A stretch of DNA of 41,916 bases from Chloroflexota bacterium (GCA_016210485.1 JACQUD010000023.1:1-41916), one strand, 5' to 3'. Shown: positions 20,082 to 30,859, counted from the stretch's first letter. Made by a program: numbers and translations. Notes: generated from the letters alone by a model not told the origin.

Positions 20082-20197
20082 ATCCTCTCCTCATTGCCTC
20101 ATTATAAAATAAAACATGCCAGAATCCTACAGATATCCAGCTTTAATCAGGCTGTTGGAACTCAACCCTATGTCCCTGGGGCCAGGCCCAAAACTGA

Positions 20198-20226
20198 AAT
20201 ATATCACATAGGTTAGACTCTGTCAA
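20198..20226 (-). promoter_or_regulatory. Sigma-70-type promoter of the ribosomal operon
   Basis: Read on the minus strand: TTGACA (20226-20221), a 17-bp spacer, and TATATT (20203-20198). The -35 is perfect and the -10 is close to consensus. The start site would fall near 20191, giving a leader of about 110 bases before rpsL. That leader contains small inverted repeats such as GTTGAGTTCCAAC, which could be sites for ribosomal-protein feedback, but that is not demonstrated. Confidence 0.75.
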
Positions 20227-20389
20227 CATAGTTGTGCCTTCGGTTTTCCTCAGTAGAGCGGACCGGGTTGGCTGGCTATATGTGATATGTGTAGTTGCTT
20301 ATGCCACTTCCTCAAGATTCGTCTCGTTTCCCGAACGGGTAGATGTTTAGAAGGATTAGATAGTAGACAATGATTACCCATATGAGGTA

Positions 20390-20418
20390 TTGACAGAAGA
20401 TTGAACATATGTTATAAC
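20390..20418 (+). promoter_or_regulatory. Sigma-70-type promoter of the Hsp20-CDC48 operon with overlapping palindromes
   Basis: TTGACA (20390-20395), a 17-bp spacer and TATAAC (20413-20418). Two perfect palindromes overlap the spacer and -10: AACATATGTT (20404-20413) and GTTATAAC (20411-20418). They are good candidates for an operator, possibly bound by the XRE-like domain of the first gene. AAGGAG follows at 20432, nine bases before the ATG at 20447. The region 20227-20389 holds no gene that I can support. Confidence 0.72.
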
Positions 20419-20446
20419 AATAGAGCAAGATAAGGAGTGAACACTT

Positions 20447-23322
<2,876 letters not shown>

Positions 23323-23353
23323 GGCGGGCCTTGCGCCGTTTTGCCGCTTTAGC

Positions 23354-23373
23354 TACCACTGCACGAACATGGG
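23354..23373. repeat. Copy A of dnaN 3'-end repeat
   Basis: TACCACTGCACGAACATGGG. On the minus strand it encodes PMFVQW-stop, the same last six residues and stop as dnaN at 29744. It lies 31 bp after the CDC48 stop and differs from the dnaN copy at 2 of 20 bases. Read as a leftover of an earlier dnaN 3' end. Confidence 0.6.
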
Positions 23374-23444
23374 AAGTGCGTTAAGCAGTAACGTAACTTC
23401 AGCTCCCCTCTGTTTGTGACAGGCAAGGATTTTGGCACTTCCCA
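23370..23444. repeat. Inverted repeat next to repeat copy A
   Basis: TGGGAAGTGC (23370-23379) and its perfect complement GCACTTCCCA (23435-23444) are separated by 55 bp. The left arm runs into repeat copy A. It could form a long-looped hairpin or mark a recombination boundary; the function is unknown. The rest of 23323-23484 holds no gene that I can see. Confidence 0.4.
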
Positions 23445-23484
23445 AGGTAGCGGGACGACTTGGCCCAGATAACTCAAGAAAGCA

Positions 23485-23513
23485 TTGATAACATATAGCT
23501 GTAGTCATACAAT
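23485..23513 (+). promoter_or_regulatory. Sigma-70-type promoter before the membrane protein gene
   Basis: TTGATA (23485-23490), a 17-bp spacer and TACAAT (23508-23513), each one mismatch from consensus. A GGAAGGGAG sequence follows at 23572, before the ATG at 23592. Confidence 0.6.
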
Positions 23514-23591
23514 CAAGGTATGAATCAACAGATAGAGTCGCTCCAAGTGTAAATCATCCTATTGGAATAAGCGGAAGGGAGTGAAGCAAAC

Positions 23592-24203
23592 ATGACACCA
23601 GATATACTCCGTCAGATTGCCTCGGATGCTTCGGTCATTTCCATTGCACTGCTGGCTGCATCTTTCGTTCTAATTTCCGTGGTCTGGAAAGGTTTCAAAC
23701 GGCCTTTCTATGCACTTGCATATGAACAGCGCAAGGTGCTTGGAAACTTCCTGCTAATAACCCTGGGCCCCGTTGTGTTCCTCTACACAGTAGCCACAAT
23801 TGTAGGAACAGGATGGCCTGACCTTCTTCAACCTTCTGGCATACTAGCAATGTTCCTTCTTCTCATCGTCATGGTTATCTCTTTGGTAATCTCTGCTATC
23901 ATTCGACTACTCCGTAGACAAAAGAGACCTACTACCCCTAGAATCGATGGCAGCCTTGCAACATCTGCCTTCACTCTAGCAGTGCTTGGATTGAGCGTAA
24001 TGTGCAATTCGTTAGCGCTTTTTGGAGTCATTTCTGTCGCCCTTTCAGTCGACTTACCTAACTACACTAAGTACGACTTCGACCTTTCACGATGGCTACT
24101 TTTAGACGGCGTTGCCCTTTTTACCTCGGGAATCTTCGGAACTGCGTACTCGATTATCCCCAAAAGAAAGCCAGACCATGCAAAGGAGAAAGGCCAGCCA
24201 TGA
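23592..24203 (+). CDS. Unrecognised multi-pass membrane protein
   Basis: A 203-residue protein that I do not recognise. It has about five hydrophobic segments: roughly 15-32 (ISIALLAASFVLISVVW), 48-70, 81-107 (ILAMFLLLIVMVISLVISAII), 122-150 and 167-187, with basic loops between and a basic C-terminal tail. Base composition is more AT-rich than the neighbouring CDC48 gene, which fits transferred DNA. The last codons overlap (ATGA) the start of a broken serine recombinase, so both probably arrived together. Confidence 0.6.
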   Translation: MTPDILRQIASDASVISIALLAASFVLISVVWKGFKRPFYALAYEQRKVLGNFLLITLGPVVFLYTVATIVGTGWPDLLQPSGILAMFLLLIVMVISLVISAIIRLLRRQKRPTTPRIDGSLATSAFTLAVLGLSVMCNSLALFGVISVALSVDLPNYTKYDFDLSRWLLLDGVALFTSGIFGTAYSIIPKRKPDHAKEKGQP

Positions 24204-24322
24204 GAGCCGCCATTTACTGCCGAGTGAGCACCGAAGACCAAGAGCGGGAAGGCACTAGCGTGGTATCAGGCGAGCGCTTCAACCTCAAAGACCTTGCCTC
24301 TGGAGCTAACTTTCACGGGTGA
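24200..24322 (+). pseudogene. Serine recombinase (resolvase/integrase) N-terminal fragment
   Basis: The ATG at 24200, preceded by AAAGGAG, opens with MRAAIYCRVSTEDQEREGTS, the start of large serine recombinases with the catalytic Ser at residue 10. After about 22 codons the homology stops, and the frame runs into the antisense of the HicB gene until a stop at 24322. The catalytic and DNA-binding remainder is absent, so this is a truncated relic. It marks the site of a past mobile element and a deletion or rearrangement breakpoint near 24266. Confidence 0.8.
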
Positions 24323-24472
24323 AGGTTCCAGATATAGAGCTATGGCCTCTTTGATGTTCTCTAGCGCTTCTCCCTCGGTATCGCCGGCGCTGGCGCATCC
24401 TGGCAGCTCAGGGCAGTACACAGCGTAGTTCTTCGTCTCAGGGTCGTATTCTACAACAACTCTCAGCTTCAC
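24266..24472 (-). CDS. HicB-family antitoxin-like protein (orphan)
   Basis: A 68-residue protein with the HicB partial RNase-H-like fold: LRVVVEYDPETKNYAVYCPEL, then PGCASAGDTEGEALENIKEAI and the short C-terminal end. HicB antitoxins neutralise the HicA mRNA interferase. No HicA-like frame (about 60-80 residues with a GSH motif) is visible on either side: downstream lies the broken recombinase and upstream only 55 bp to the next gene. It is either an orphan or a pair that lost its toxin at the 24266 breakpoint. Confidence 0.8.
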   Translation of the reverse strand: MKLRVVVEYDPETKNYAVYCPELPGCASAGDTEGEALENIKEAIALYLEPSPVKVSSRGKVFEVEALA

Positions 24473-24495
24473 GGTGCAAGGCTCCTATCTTATAT

Positions 24496-24515
24496 CACCA
24501 CTGCGCGAACATGGG
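24496..24515. repeat. Copy B of dnaN 3'-end repeat
   Basis: CACCACTGCGCGAACATGGG, 18 of 20 identical to copy A and in the same orientation. On the minus strand it reads PMFAQW-stop. Copies A and B flank the membrane protein, recombinase relic and HicB gene as direct repeats. Confidence 0.55.
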
Positions 24516-24527
24516 CCAAACTGCGGC

Positions 24528-25007
24528 CTACTCCTCGAGCACCCACGAATGGTTACAGTACTCCGCCCCGTAAGCGATCTCTTTGTCTCTTATCAGCGCA
24601 ATCTTGGGATGGATCGCTCTCGCTGCGGGATAGTCACTGTCGCAGTATTTCTGGCACACATCGCCTATACCGTATTTGGTGTACACCTCGTGCACAGGAC
24701 AGCGATGTATTTCTATGGCTACCCGTTTCGGCGAGAGCTCCTTGAGCGTCAACGCTGGGTTGTCTTTTGCGGCCTGCCTGAACCGATTGGCTAAAGCTTC
24801 CATCCTCGCCTCAGGGTTCGATGGAACGTCTTTATAACGGCGGCCCTGCTCATCTACCATATACTCTTCGTAGGCTTGGCCTATTACTTTCATTGCCTTC
24901 TTTTTCCCGACCTCTTTGATGAAGGCTCGAGCGAAATAGGCCGCCAGTCTTACCTCCCCCTCGGCTTTCTTAAAGGTTTCGTCTTCTACGAACTTCGGCT
25001 GCTTCAT
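24528..25007 (-). CDS. L-2-amino-thiazoline-4-carboxylic acid hydrolase-like protein
   Basis: A 159-residue soluble protein that resembles the ATC hydrolase family, named for a Pseudomonas enzyme of cysteine synthesis from ATC; many members have unknown substrates. Visible marks are the conserved Cys/His set: Cys103 and His106 in HRCPVHE, Cys118 and Cys122 in CQKYCDSDY, and Cys151 and His153 near the end. The ATG at 25007 is chosen because AAAGGAGGGAGAAC precedes it; an upstream extension of 37 codons lacks support. It is divergent from the beta-keto acid cleavage enzyme. The family call is moderate and the substrate is unknown. Confidence 0.6.
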   Translation of the reverse strand: MKQPKFVEDETFKKAEGEVRLAAYFARAFIKEVGKKKAMKVIGQAYEEYMVDEQGRRYKDVPSNPEARMEALANRFRQAAKDNPALTLKELSPKRVAIEIHRCPVHEVYTKYGIGDVCQKYCDSDYPAARAIHPKIALIRDKEIAYGAEYCNHSWVLEE

Positions 25008-25075
25008 GTTCTCCCTCCTTTGCTCATCTGGGCTAGACCTCTTATCCTTGGTTCCGCCTCTCATGACCAACGGAT

Positions 25076-25104
25076 TTAACTCTGCACTTTGGAGATAGTA
25101 TAAT
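25076..25104 (+). promoter_or_regulatory. Sigma-70-type promoter of the BKACE gene
   Basis: TTAACT (25076-25081), a 17-bp spacer and a perfect TATAAT (25099-25104). The start near 25112 gives a leader of about 75 bases to the GTG at 25187, which is preceded by GAGGAGG. Confidence 0.65.
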
Positions 25105-25186
25105 GCTTGCGGCAGCACTATTACAAGGTGGTTGGTGGGAGTCCCCCATCTGCCGAATCGGGCTGTATTTGCAGAGGAGGTATTGT

Positions 25187-26110
25187 GTGGACAAGCTAAT
25201 CATTACCTGTGCGACTGCCTGGGACGGCTACGAAAATGTGGCGGGGATGCACCTTCCGAGGACGGCCAGAGAAACTGCTGACTCCTTGCGCCAGGCGCGC
25301 GATGCTGGGGCTGCCGTGGCACACGTGCATGAGCCCTATCCCAAGGAGGGTGCGCCTCCTATCGGGACCGATATAGAGGCGTGGCTGGAGGTTGCTGAGC
25401 ACATCCGAGAGAGCACCGACATTGTTTACGAGCATGGGCAGGGTGGGGTCCCCTATTTTCCTCGCCGGCTTACTTCAGGGGGCAGCACAGTCGGCCAAGT
25501 GCAACAGAGGTTTGATTTGAGGCGAGAGAAGCCCGAGATGATCGCTTATGCGCTCAACGCACTGGACTTTGTCTTCGGTCAACGTCAGGCCTACTCTCAC
25601 GGCACGCGGGAGGAGTTCGAGAGAGACATGCGATTGTGTCGAGAGAGTGGCGTCAAGCCTGCGATGGAGGTCTGGCACGGTGGCTCCTTCTTCAATTTCC
25701 AGTGGCTGGTAGACCGCGGCCTCCTTGACAAGCCATATTGGCTTACTTGTTTCTTCGGGGGGAATGGTGGGATGGCGGGCCCGGCAACTATTGACGAATT
25801 GCTGGCGCGGGTGAAGCTTGTCCCTCCAGGGGGTATGTGGCAGGTAGCGATCTGGAGTGGGATTAAAGGCCGCGCTACTACTCGAGATCAACTCTCTATT
25901 GCTGCCCACGCCATAGCCTTGGGAGGCCACGTGCGTGTGGGCATGGAGGACAATCCGTACTACTGGGACGGCATCCCGGCGGAGAGCAACGCTCAGATTG
26001 TCGAACGAATCGCTATTATTGCCCGCCAGATGGGGCGTGAGGTGGCTTCGCCCAATGAAGCCAGGGAGATGCTGGGGCTTTCTACCCAGGGTATAAAGGA
26101 CCAAACATGA
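25187..26110 (+). CDS. Beta-keto acid cleavage enzyme (BKACE, DUF849 family)
   Basis: BKACE enzymes are zinc-dependent TIM barrels that condense a beta-keto acid with acetyl-CoA and cleave it to acetoacetate and a new CoA ester, as in lysine fermentation (Kce). The 307-residue protein has ITCATAWDGYENVAGMHLP at the start, the zinc pair His46 and His48 in AAVAHVHEP, and VRVGMEDNPYY carrying the third ligand Glu near residue 252. GTG at 25187 is chosen because GAGGAGG precedes it and the family start follows. The substrate cannot be told from sequence. It is followed after 76 bp by a GlcD-type oxidase in the same direction. Confidence 0.88.
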   Translation: MDKLIITCATAWDGYENVAGMHLPRTARETADSLRQARDAGAAVAHVHEPYPKEGAPPIGTDIEAWLEVAEHIRESTDIVYEHGQGGVPYFPRRLTSGGSTVGQVQQRFDLRREKPEMIAYALNALDFVFGQRQAYSHGTREEFERDMRLCRESGVKPAMEVWHGGSFFNFQWLVDRGLLDKPYWLTCFFGGNGGMAGPATIDELLARVKLVPPGGMWQVAIWSGIKGRATTRDQLSIAAHAIALGGHVRVGMEDNPYYWDGIPAESNAQIVERIAIIARQMGREVASPNEAREMLGLSTQGIKDQT

Positions 26111-26186
26111 GAAACTTCAACTTAGAAAGGCTCTCTAAGGGTATGCCTGGTCAGTCGTTTTTGAGCAACTGTCTACTGGTGGGGGC

Positions 26187-27599
26187 ATGGAGATGATCAA
26201 GCATAATCCGGTGACAGGTTCGCTGGTGGAGGAGCTGAAGCTCATTGTGGGTGGGGGGAATGTGCTCGCTGATCCTGAGGCAATGGCGAGCTATTCTCGG
26301 GACGAGACGCCACATATAGAACCCCATCTGCCTGAGGTGGTGGTAAAGCCTGGCGATACTGCGGAGGTGGCCAGGGTGCTCGTTTTGGCTAACAAAGCCG
26401 TGGTCCCGGTCACGCCTAGGGGGGGCGGGACAGGACTGAACGGTGGGGCTGTCCCCATCTTCGGCGGCATAGTGATGTCGCTGGAGAGGATGAACCGGAT
26501 CAAGGAGATCGACGAGGCCAACTTTGTGGCGGTAGTGGAACCTGGAGTCCCTCTCGTAGAGCTGTATCGGGCTGTGGAGGACTGTGGACTCTACTACCCC
26601 GTTTATCCCGGCGAGAAGAGCGCCTTCATCGGCGGAAATGTGGCCACCAATGCCGGCGGTATGAGGGCGGTGAAATATGGTGTCACTAGAAGCTTCGTCC
26701 AGGGATTGGAGGCAGTGTTGCCTACCGGGGAGATCATAAGGGCCGGAGGGAAATTCGTTAAATGCTCCACTGGATATGACCTGACACAGCTCATAGTCGG
26801 CTCTGAAGGCACTCTGGCGGTAGTAACCGAAGTAACCCTGCGGCTCATCCCGCCACCGGGGTCGCAGGAGGTCCTCTTCATACCCTTCATCGACCTGCAC
26901 CAGGCCATCAGGGCTGTTCCGGAGATACTGAAACAAAGGACATCCATCGCAGGGCTGGAGTTCATGGAAAAGGATGCCATACGCTACATTGAGGAGTATA
27001 CCGAACGGGCACTTCCCTTCCACGAGCACGGGGCTTTCCTCCTGGCGATCCTGGAGGACGACACTCAGGAGGAGGTCTATCAGGCTGCCAGCCGCGTGGC
27101 GGAGGTGTGCGCTCAATACGGCTCTGTGGATGTCTATGTGCCCCCTAGCGAGCGGGCGAAGCGGGAGCTTATGGAGAGCCGAGAGAAGCTGGGCCCTGCC
27201 ATGAGGCGTCATGGGGCTGAGGAGCTGGCGGATGTGGTGGTTCCTCGTAGCCGCATCGTCGACTTTGTAACGTTGGTCAAGGAGATCTCCCGACGCTATG
27301 AGATCCCTATCGTGGCCTTTGGCCACGCCGGAGACGGCAACGTACATCTGTATCCCTTGCGCGAGGGGATGGACGCCAAGAAATGGGAAGCCCGGCTGCC
27401 CAGGGTGATGGAGGAAATATACCGTGGGGGGGCGTCCCTGGGCGGCATGATATCAGGGGAGCACGGCCTTGGCTTCAAGAAAACGGCATACTTGCCCCTG
27501 ACCATGAGCCGCGAGCAGATAGCTCTTATGTCCAGGCTCAAGACAGCTTTCGACCCCAACCACATCCTCAACCCGGGCAAGGTTTTCGACGCCGGGTGA
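26187..27599 (+). CDS. FAD-binding 2-hydroxyacid oxidase/dehydrogenase, GlcD type
   Basis: A 470-residue flavoprotein of the VAO/PCMH family. The FAD-binding part has VTPRGGGTGLNGGAV (about 72-86), FIGGNVATNAGG and GSEGTLAVVTEVTL; the C-terminal cap has FGHAGDGNVH (about 378) and GEHGLGFKK (about 424), whose His residues hold the active-site metal in D-lactate and D-2-hydroxyglutarate dehydrogenases. It would oxidise a 2-hydroxy acid such as glycolate or D-lactate. No GlcF-like iron-sulfur partner lies next to it. The neighbouring BKACE suggests a small organic-acid catabolic set. The exact substrate is unknown. Confidence 0.9.
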   Translation: MEMIKHNPVTGSLVEELKLIVGGGNVLADPEAMASYSRDETPHIEPHLPEVVVKPGDTAEVARVLVLANKAVVPVTPRGGGTGLNGGAVPIFGGIVMSLERMNRIKEIDEANFVAVVEPGVPLVELYRAVEDCGLYYPVYPGEKSAFIGGNVATNAGGMRAVKYGVTRSFVQGLEAVLPTGEIIRAGGKFVKCSTGYDLTQLIVGSEGTLAVVTEVTLRLIPPPGSQEVLFIPFIDLHQAIRAVPEILKQRTSIAGLEFMEKDAIRYIEEYTERALPFHEHGAFLLAILEDDTQEEVYQAASRVAEVCAQYGSVDVYVPPSERAKRELMESREKLGPAMRRHGAEELADVVVPRSRIVDFVTLVKEISRRYEIPIVAFGHAGDGNVHLYPLREGMDAKKWEARLPRVMEEIYRGGASLGGMISGEHGLGFKKTAYLPLTMSREQIALMSRLKTAFDPNHILNPGKVFDAG

Positions 27600-27755
27600 G
27601 TTAGGGGGTGGTGCTCAGGTTTGAGACGCTGGGAGAGGATACTGCTACATGGTACCAGTAGTGGATTACTTCAGCTGTAAAACTGTGGCAGGTGATGGCA
27701 TCCTTTATTGATTACTATAACCTAACAGCTACCATGAAGTTTTGGGCAATGGAGC

Positions 27756-28121
27756 CTATTTCACCTCTACGCGGTCAGCCTCGGCAGGGGGATAAGTAAA
27801 AAACTCGAGATAGCGAAATTCATTGCTTGTTTTGTTCATCGTCATGTGTTTTTCCCTTGCCCGAATGTATAGGACGTCTTTGGCCTTGATAGGGATCTCT
27901 TTGCCCTCAACGATCTCGGTCGCCTCCCCGCTAATTGCGATGATAATTGATTCGCGCCTATTATGAAAGTGATAGGATACCTGGCCACCTGGTGGGAGCA
28001 CGCCAAACATGCCACCGAGGTTTTCAGCCTTTTGCTTATTCGTTAGAATATCTTGCCTATAACGCGTGCCAGGGTTTGGATTTTCCATCTCGGAGAACTC
28101 TTTGTATTTGAAGATTTCCAT
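27756..28121 (-). CDS. Small cupin-domain protein
   Basis: A 121-residue single-domain cupin. Motif 1 is GGQVSYHFHNRRESIIIAISG with metal ligands His51, His53 and Glu57, and motif 2 contributes His92 in REKHMTM. Such proteins are often metal-dependent dioxygenases, isomerases or ligand sensors; nothing fixes the substrate. It stands alone, convergent with the GlcD gene; the 156-bp gap 27600-27755 has no further feature. GGAG is found 9 bases before the ATG. Confidence 0.8.
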   Translation of the reverse strand: MEIFKYKEFSEMENPNPGTRYRQDILTNKQKAENLGGMFGVLPPGGQVSYHFHNRRESIIIAISGEATEIVEGKEIPIKAKDVLYIRAREKHMTMNKTSNEFRYLEFFTYPPAEADRVEVK

Positions 28122-28307
28122 TTCCTATACTCCTAAGCGTTTAATTGAGGGAGATAACGGATTATTATAACTAGAACCATCGGACTGGCCCTTTATTTTT
28201 TGGCGAGATAAGGCATCATCTTTCTTATTTTACGCTAGTATAACATACATGGAAGATAGAGGCAGCTGGCATTGCAGACCCGGCTCTCGGAGGCTTTTGA
28301 CTGCTCA

Positions 28308-28332
28308 GACATTAAGAGGTGAGTCGGGCCTT
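28308..28332. repeat. Copy of the CDC48 3' end (repeat D)
   Basis: This 25-bp stretch matches 23308-23332, the last codons and stop of the CDC48 gene plus 10 bases beyond, at 22 of 25 positions, including a run of AAGAGGTGAG and then CGGGCCTT. The same frame reads DIKR-stop where CDC48 ends AIKR-stop. It sits just outside the MFS gene. The remaining gap, 28122-28307, shows only AT-rich sequence with a TATAAT near 28162 on the minus strand. Confidence 0.5.
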
Positions 28333-28340
28333 TTCAGCAA

Positions 28341-29663
28341 CTAACGAATGGCTGCTCCTTTGGCTGCTGGGTGGGGTTTTCGGACAGGCTTGCTGGCAAA
28401 GGCAAAAAACAGAGAGCCAAAAGCGGTGAAGATGGCTAGGATGGTGAAGGCTAAGCGATAGTCCCCGCGCAGGTCTGCCAGCCAGCCAGCAAAGATAGGA
28501 GCGCTGATCGAAGCTACAGTGACCAGTACAGAAGCCAGCCCCAGAATAAGCCCTATGGATTTGCGTCCAAAGTACTCAGCACGGATTGCACCCTGCGCAG
28601 GAACCCTGGCACCCCATGCCATGCCATGGAATATAGCAAAGAGGAAAACTTGCACTATGCTGGTAGCGTAGGCAAGCATGAGAATACCGATGGCATGAGA
28701 TAGCATACACGCCACAAGCAGCACCCTTTTGTTAGTCCGGTCAGCCAGAAAGCCACCAACTACCCTGCCTACAACGGACAGCATCAGCATAAGGGCTACG
28801 ATGCCGCCAGCAGCCTCTAAAGATATCCCTAGCTGCTGGACGAGGTGGGGTGCCAGATGGAGGGAGACCGCAGATACTGTCAAAACGGCTGAGGCATGTC
28901 CCATGGAGATCAGCCAGAAGGCGCGGGTCCTGAGAGCCTCCATCGTAGAGAAGCTGTCATCTGCTTGAGCTGTAGCCTGGGGGGCTGGGTTGGCAGTTAG
29001 ATATTCCTGCTGCCGTCCTTCGGACGAAGCTGGGCGGTCGCCATCCGGCAGGTAGCCGTATTTCTCCGGCTTATGGCGCAGCAATAGAGACAACGGGATG
29101 CCGATGAGCCAGACAACGAAGCCGGATGCTAGCGCCGTAACGCGCCACCCGTGGGTGGTCACGCTCCATGCCACCGCTGGCACAATAACTCCGCCTAGTC
29201 CTCCTCCCGCCAGTGCTATCCCCAAAGCCAGGCTACGTTTTCGGACGAACCAATTGATCACACCTACCGAGAGAGGCAAGAAGCCGCCCAGGCCGGACCC
29301 TGCGGATATCACCAGAAAGGCAACAAAAAACATTTCGATGGACTGGATCGTACTTAAGAGGATAAAGCCAGCGCCGAGTAACACTGTGCCTACCATAACC
29401 ACGGGCCGAGGCCCAAATCGGTCCGCAAGCCAGCCCTCAACGGGGCCGAGGATCCCGCTTTCAATTTGGGTCAGTGCTTTGCCTGAAGCTAGTAGGGCGC
29501 GGCTCCAGTGAAACTCCGCCTGAAGAGGCAGCAAGTAAATGGTGAAACCCTGGCCTAGCAGACCTTGGTTTAACGACTGTAGGACGCAGGCAGATAGAAC
29601 AATCCACCAGCCAAAGAAGGTTCTTTGAACCCGCCTTCGGGCAGCGGTCAAAATATTTAGCAT
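28341..29663 (-). CDS. MFS transporter, monocarboxylate/oxalate-type
   Basis: A 440-residue carrier with about 12 membrane helices in two six-helix halves separated by a hydrophilic loop (about residues 205-240). The motif A analogue GWLADRFGPRPV lies after helix 2 and GGFLADRTNKRV in the second half. The FFGWWIVLSACVLQSL opening is typical of the monocarboxylate/OFA-like MFS proteins of bacteria, which carry small organic acids. ATG at 29663 is used; an upstream TTG (29687) would add 8 residues, and neither has a strong Shine-Dalgarno. Location beside the BKACE, GlcD and cupin genes suits organic-acid uptake. Confidence 0.85.
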   Translation of the reverse strand: MLNILTAARRRVQRTFFGWWIVLSACVLQSLNQGLLGQGFTIYLLPLQAEFHWSRALLASGKALTQIESGILGPVEGWLADRFGPRPVVMVGTVLLGAGFILLSTIQSIEMFFVAFLVISAGSGLGGFLPLSVGVINWFVRKRSLALGIALAGGGLGGVIVPAVAWSVTTHGWRVTALASGFVVWLIGIPLSLLLRHKPEKYGYLPDGDRPASSEGRQQEYLTANPAPQATAQADDSFSTMEALRTRAFWLISMGHASAVLTVSAVSLHLAPHLVQQLGISLEAAGGIVALMLMLSVVGRVVGGFLADRTNKRVLLVACMLSHAIGILMLAYATSIVQVFLFAIFHGMAWGARVPAQGAIRAEYFGRKSIGLILGLASVLVTVASISAPIFAGWLADLRGDYRLAFTILAIFTAFGSLFFAFASKPVRKPHPAAKGAAIR

Positions 29664-29743
29664 GGATAATATATCAATTGCCCTCAATGTCCGAGGGCAT
29701 ATGTTATCACAAACCGAGTGGCGTAGCGCTCTTTCAGCCTACG

Positions 29744-30859
29744 TTACCACTGGACAAACATGGGCATGACCACGTGGACGTAGTTGTCGGCCCCCACGGG
29801 TTTGAAGACGCCGGGGCTGGAGGGGTTGGTTGTCTCCAGGGTCACCTGGGGCCCGGGCATCGCTCCCAGGACATCCAGCAGGTAGTGGCTGTTGAAGGCA
29901 ATTTTGGCCTCGGGCCCTTCCACCTGGGCGTCTATCTCCCCCTCGTTGTCCCCAATCTCCTCGGAGCGGGCTGAGACGGACATCTGTCCTGGCTTGATGT
30001 GAAGGCGGACAATGCCCGAGCCATCTCGGGCGAAGATTGCAGCGCTCTTGGTGGCCCGGAGGAACTCCTCCACATCCACCATAGCCCTGGTGGTGCAGCT
30101 GGTGGGGATGAGTTGCTGGTAGTTGGGGAAGGTGCCCTGAATGACCTGGGAGACCATCTCCGCATTGTGCATCCGGAAGAGGACCTGGCTGTGGTTAGGG
30201 TTCACCGCCACCTCCACCGGGTCGGCCTCCCCGGCCAGGAGGCGATGCAGCTCGGAGAGGGCGCGTGCTGGCAGGATGACTGCCGTTATCTCGGGCAAGG
30301 GCGTGGCCGCTACCATGTGGTGTACCGCCAGGCGAAAGCCATCGGCCCCGGCCAGGGTGAGGCTGTTCCCTTGGAAGTCCATCTGGATGCCGGTGAGCAC
30401 AGGTCGGGAGTCCTCGGTGGCGGCGGCGAAGGCCACCTGGGAGATGGCCAGGCGCAGCGCCTCGGGGTCGAGCCGACAGGTCTTGCCATCGCCCACCTGG
30501 GGGATGGGGGGGAAGTCGGTGGCGTCCAGACCCGAGAGGTTGGCCTGGAAGCGGGCGCAGGAGATTTTCAGGGAGCGGCCGCGAGGCGTCAGGGACAGGT
30601 CCACCCGCTCGCTGGGCAGGGAGTTGACGAGCTCGGTGAGGAGGCGGGAAGGGACGGTGATGGCCCCCTCCTCTTCAATGTTGGCCCCTATCCAGCATGT
30701 GATGGCGATCTCTAGGTTGGTGGCGGATAGCTTGAGGCGGCCTTGATCCGTCTGGAGGAGGATGTTCTGGGTGATGGGGAGGGTGGTCCGGGTGGCAACG
30801 GCCCGGCCCACGGTGCCCAAACCTTTGTTTAGATTCTCCTGGAGGCAGGATATTTTCAT
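29744..30859 (-). CDS. dnaN: DNA polymerase III sliding clamp beta
   Basis: Ring-shaped processivity factor for DNA polymerase III. The 371-residue protein has the three-fold repeated clamp domains: MKISCLQENLNKGL at the start, RPVLTGIQMDF in the middle, and the ending YVHVVMPMFVQW. AAAGGAG lies before the ATG. It has its own promoter at 30918-30946. Its last codons are duplicated at 23354 and 24496. dnaA is not nearby. Confidence 0.96.
   Translation of the reverse strand: MKISCLQENLNKGLGTVGRAVATRTTLPITQNILLQTDQGRLKLSATNLEIAITCWIGANIEEEGAITVPSRLLTELVNSLPSERVDLSLTPRGRSLKISCARFQANLSGLDATDFPPIPQVGDGKTCRLDPEALRLAISQVAFAAATEDSRPVLTGIQMDFQGNSLTLAGADGFRLAVHHMVAATPLPEITAVILPARALSELHRLLAGEADPVEVAVNPNHSQVLFRMHNAEMVSQVIQGTFPNYQQLIPTSCTTRAMVDVEEFLRATKSAAIFARDGSGIVRLHIKPGQMSVSARSEEIGDNEGEIDAQVEGPEAKIAFNSHYLLDVLGAMPGPQVTLETTNPSSPGVFKPVGADNYVHVVMPMFVQW
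29745..29764. repeat. Copy C: the functional dnaN 3' end
   Basis: TACCACTGGACAAACATGGG, within dnaN and including part of its stop. It is the parent-like copy of repeats A (23354) and B (24496), all in the same orientation. Confidence 0.6.

Noticed and set aside
20094-20129. TATAAT at 20106-20101 on the minus strand as a second rpsL promoter
   Set aside because: The matching -35 position (TAGGAT) is poor and the leader would be only about 13 bases; the promoter at 20198-20226 is much better.
24092-24199. Upstream extension of the recombinase fragment
   Set aside because: The extension overlaps the membrane protein gene in another frame; the ATG at 24200 has AAAGGAG before it and starts the recombinase homology exactly.
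27600-27755. Possible small gene or RNA between the GlcD and cupin genes
   Set aside because: No frame, promoter or stable hairpin stands out in these 156 bp.
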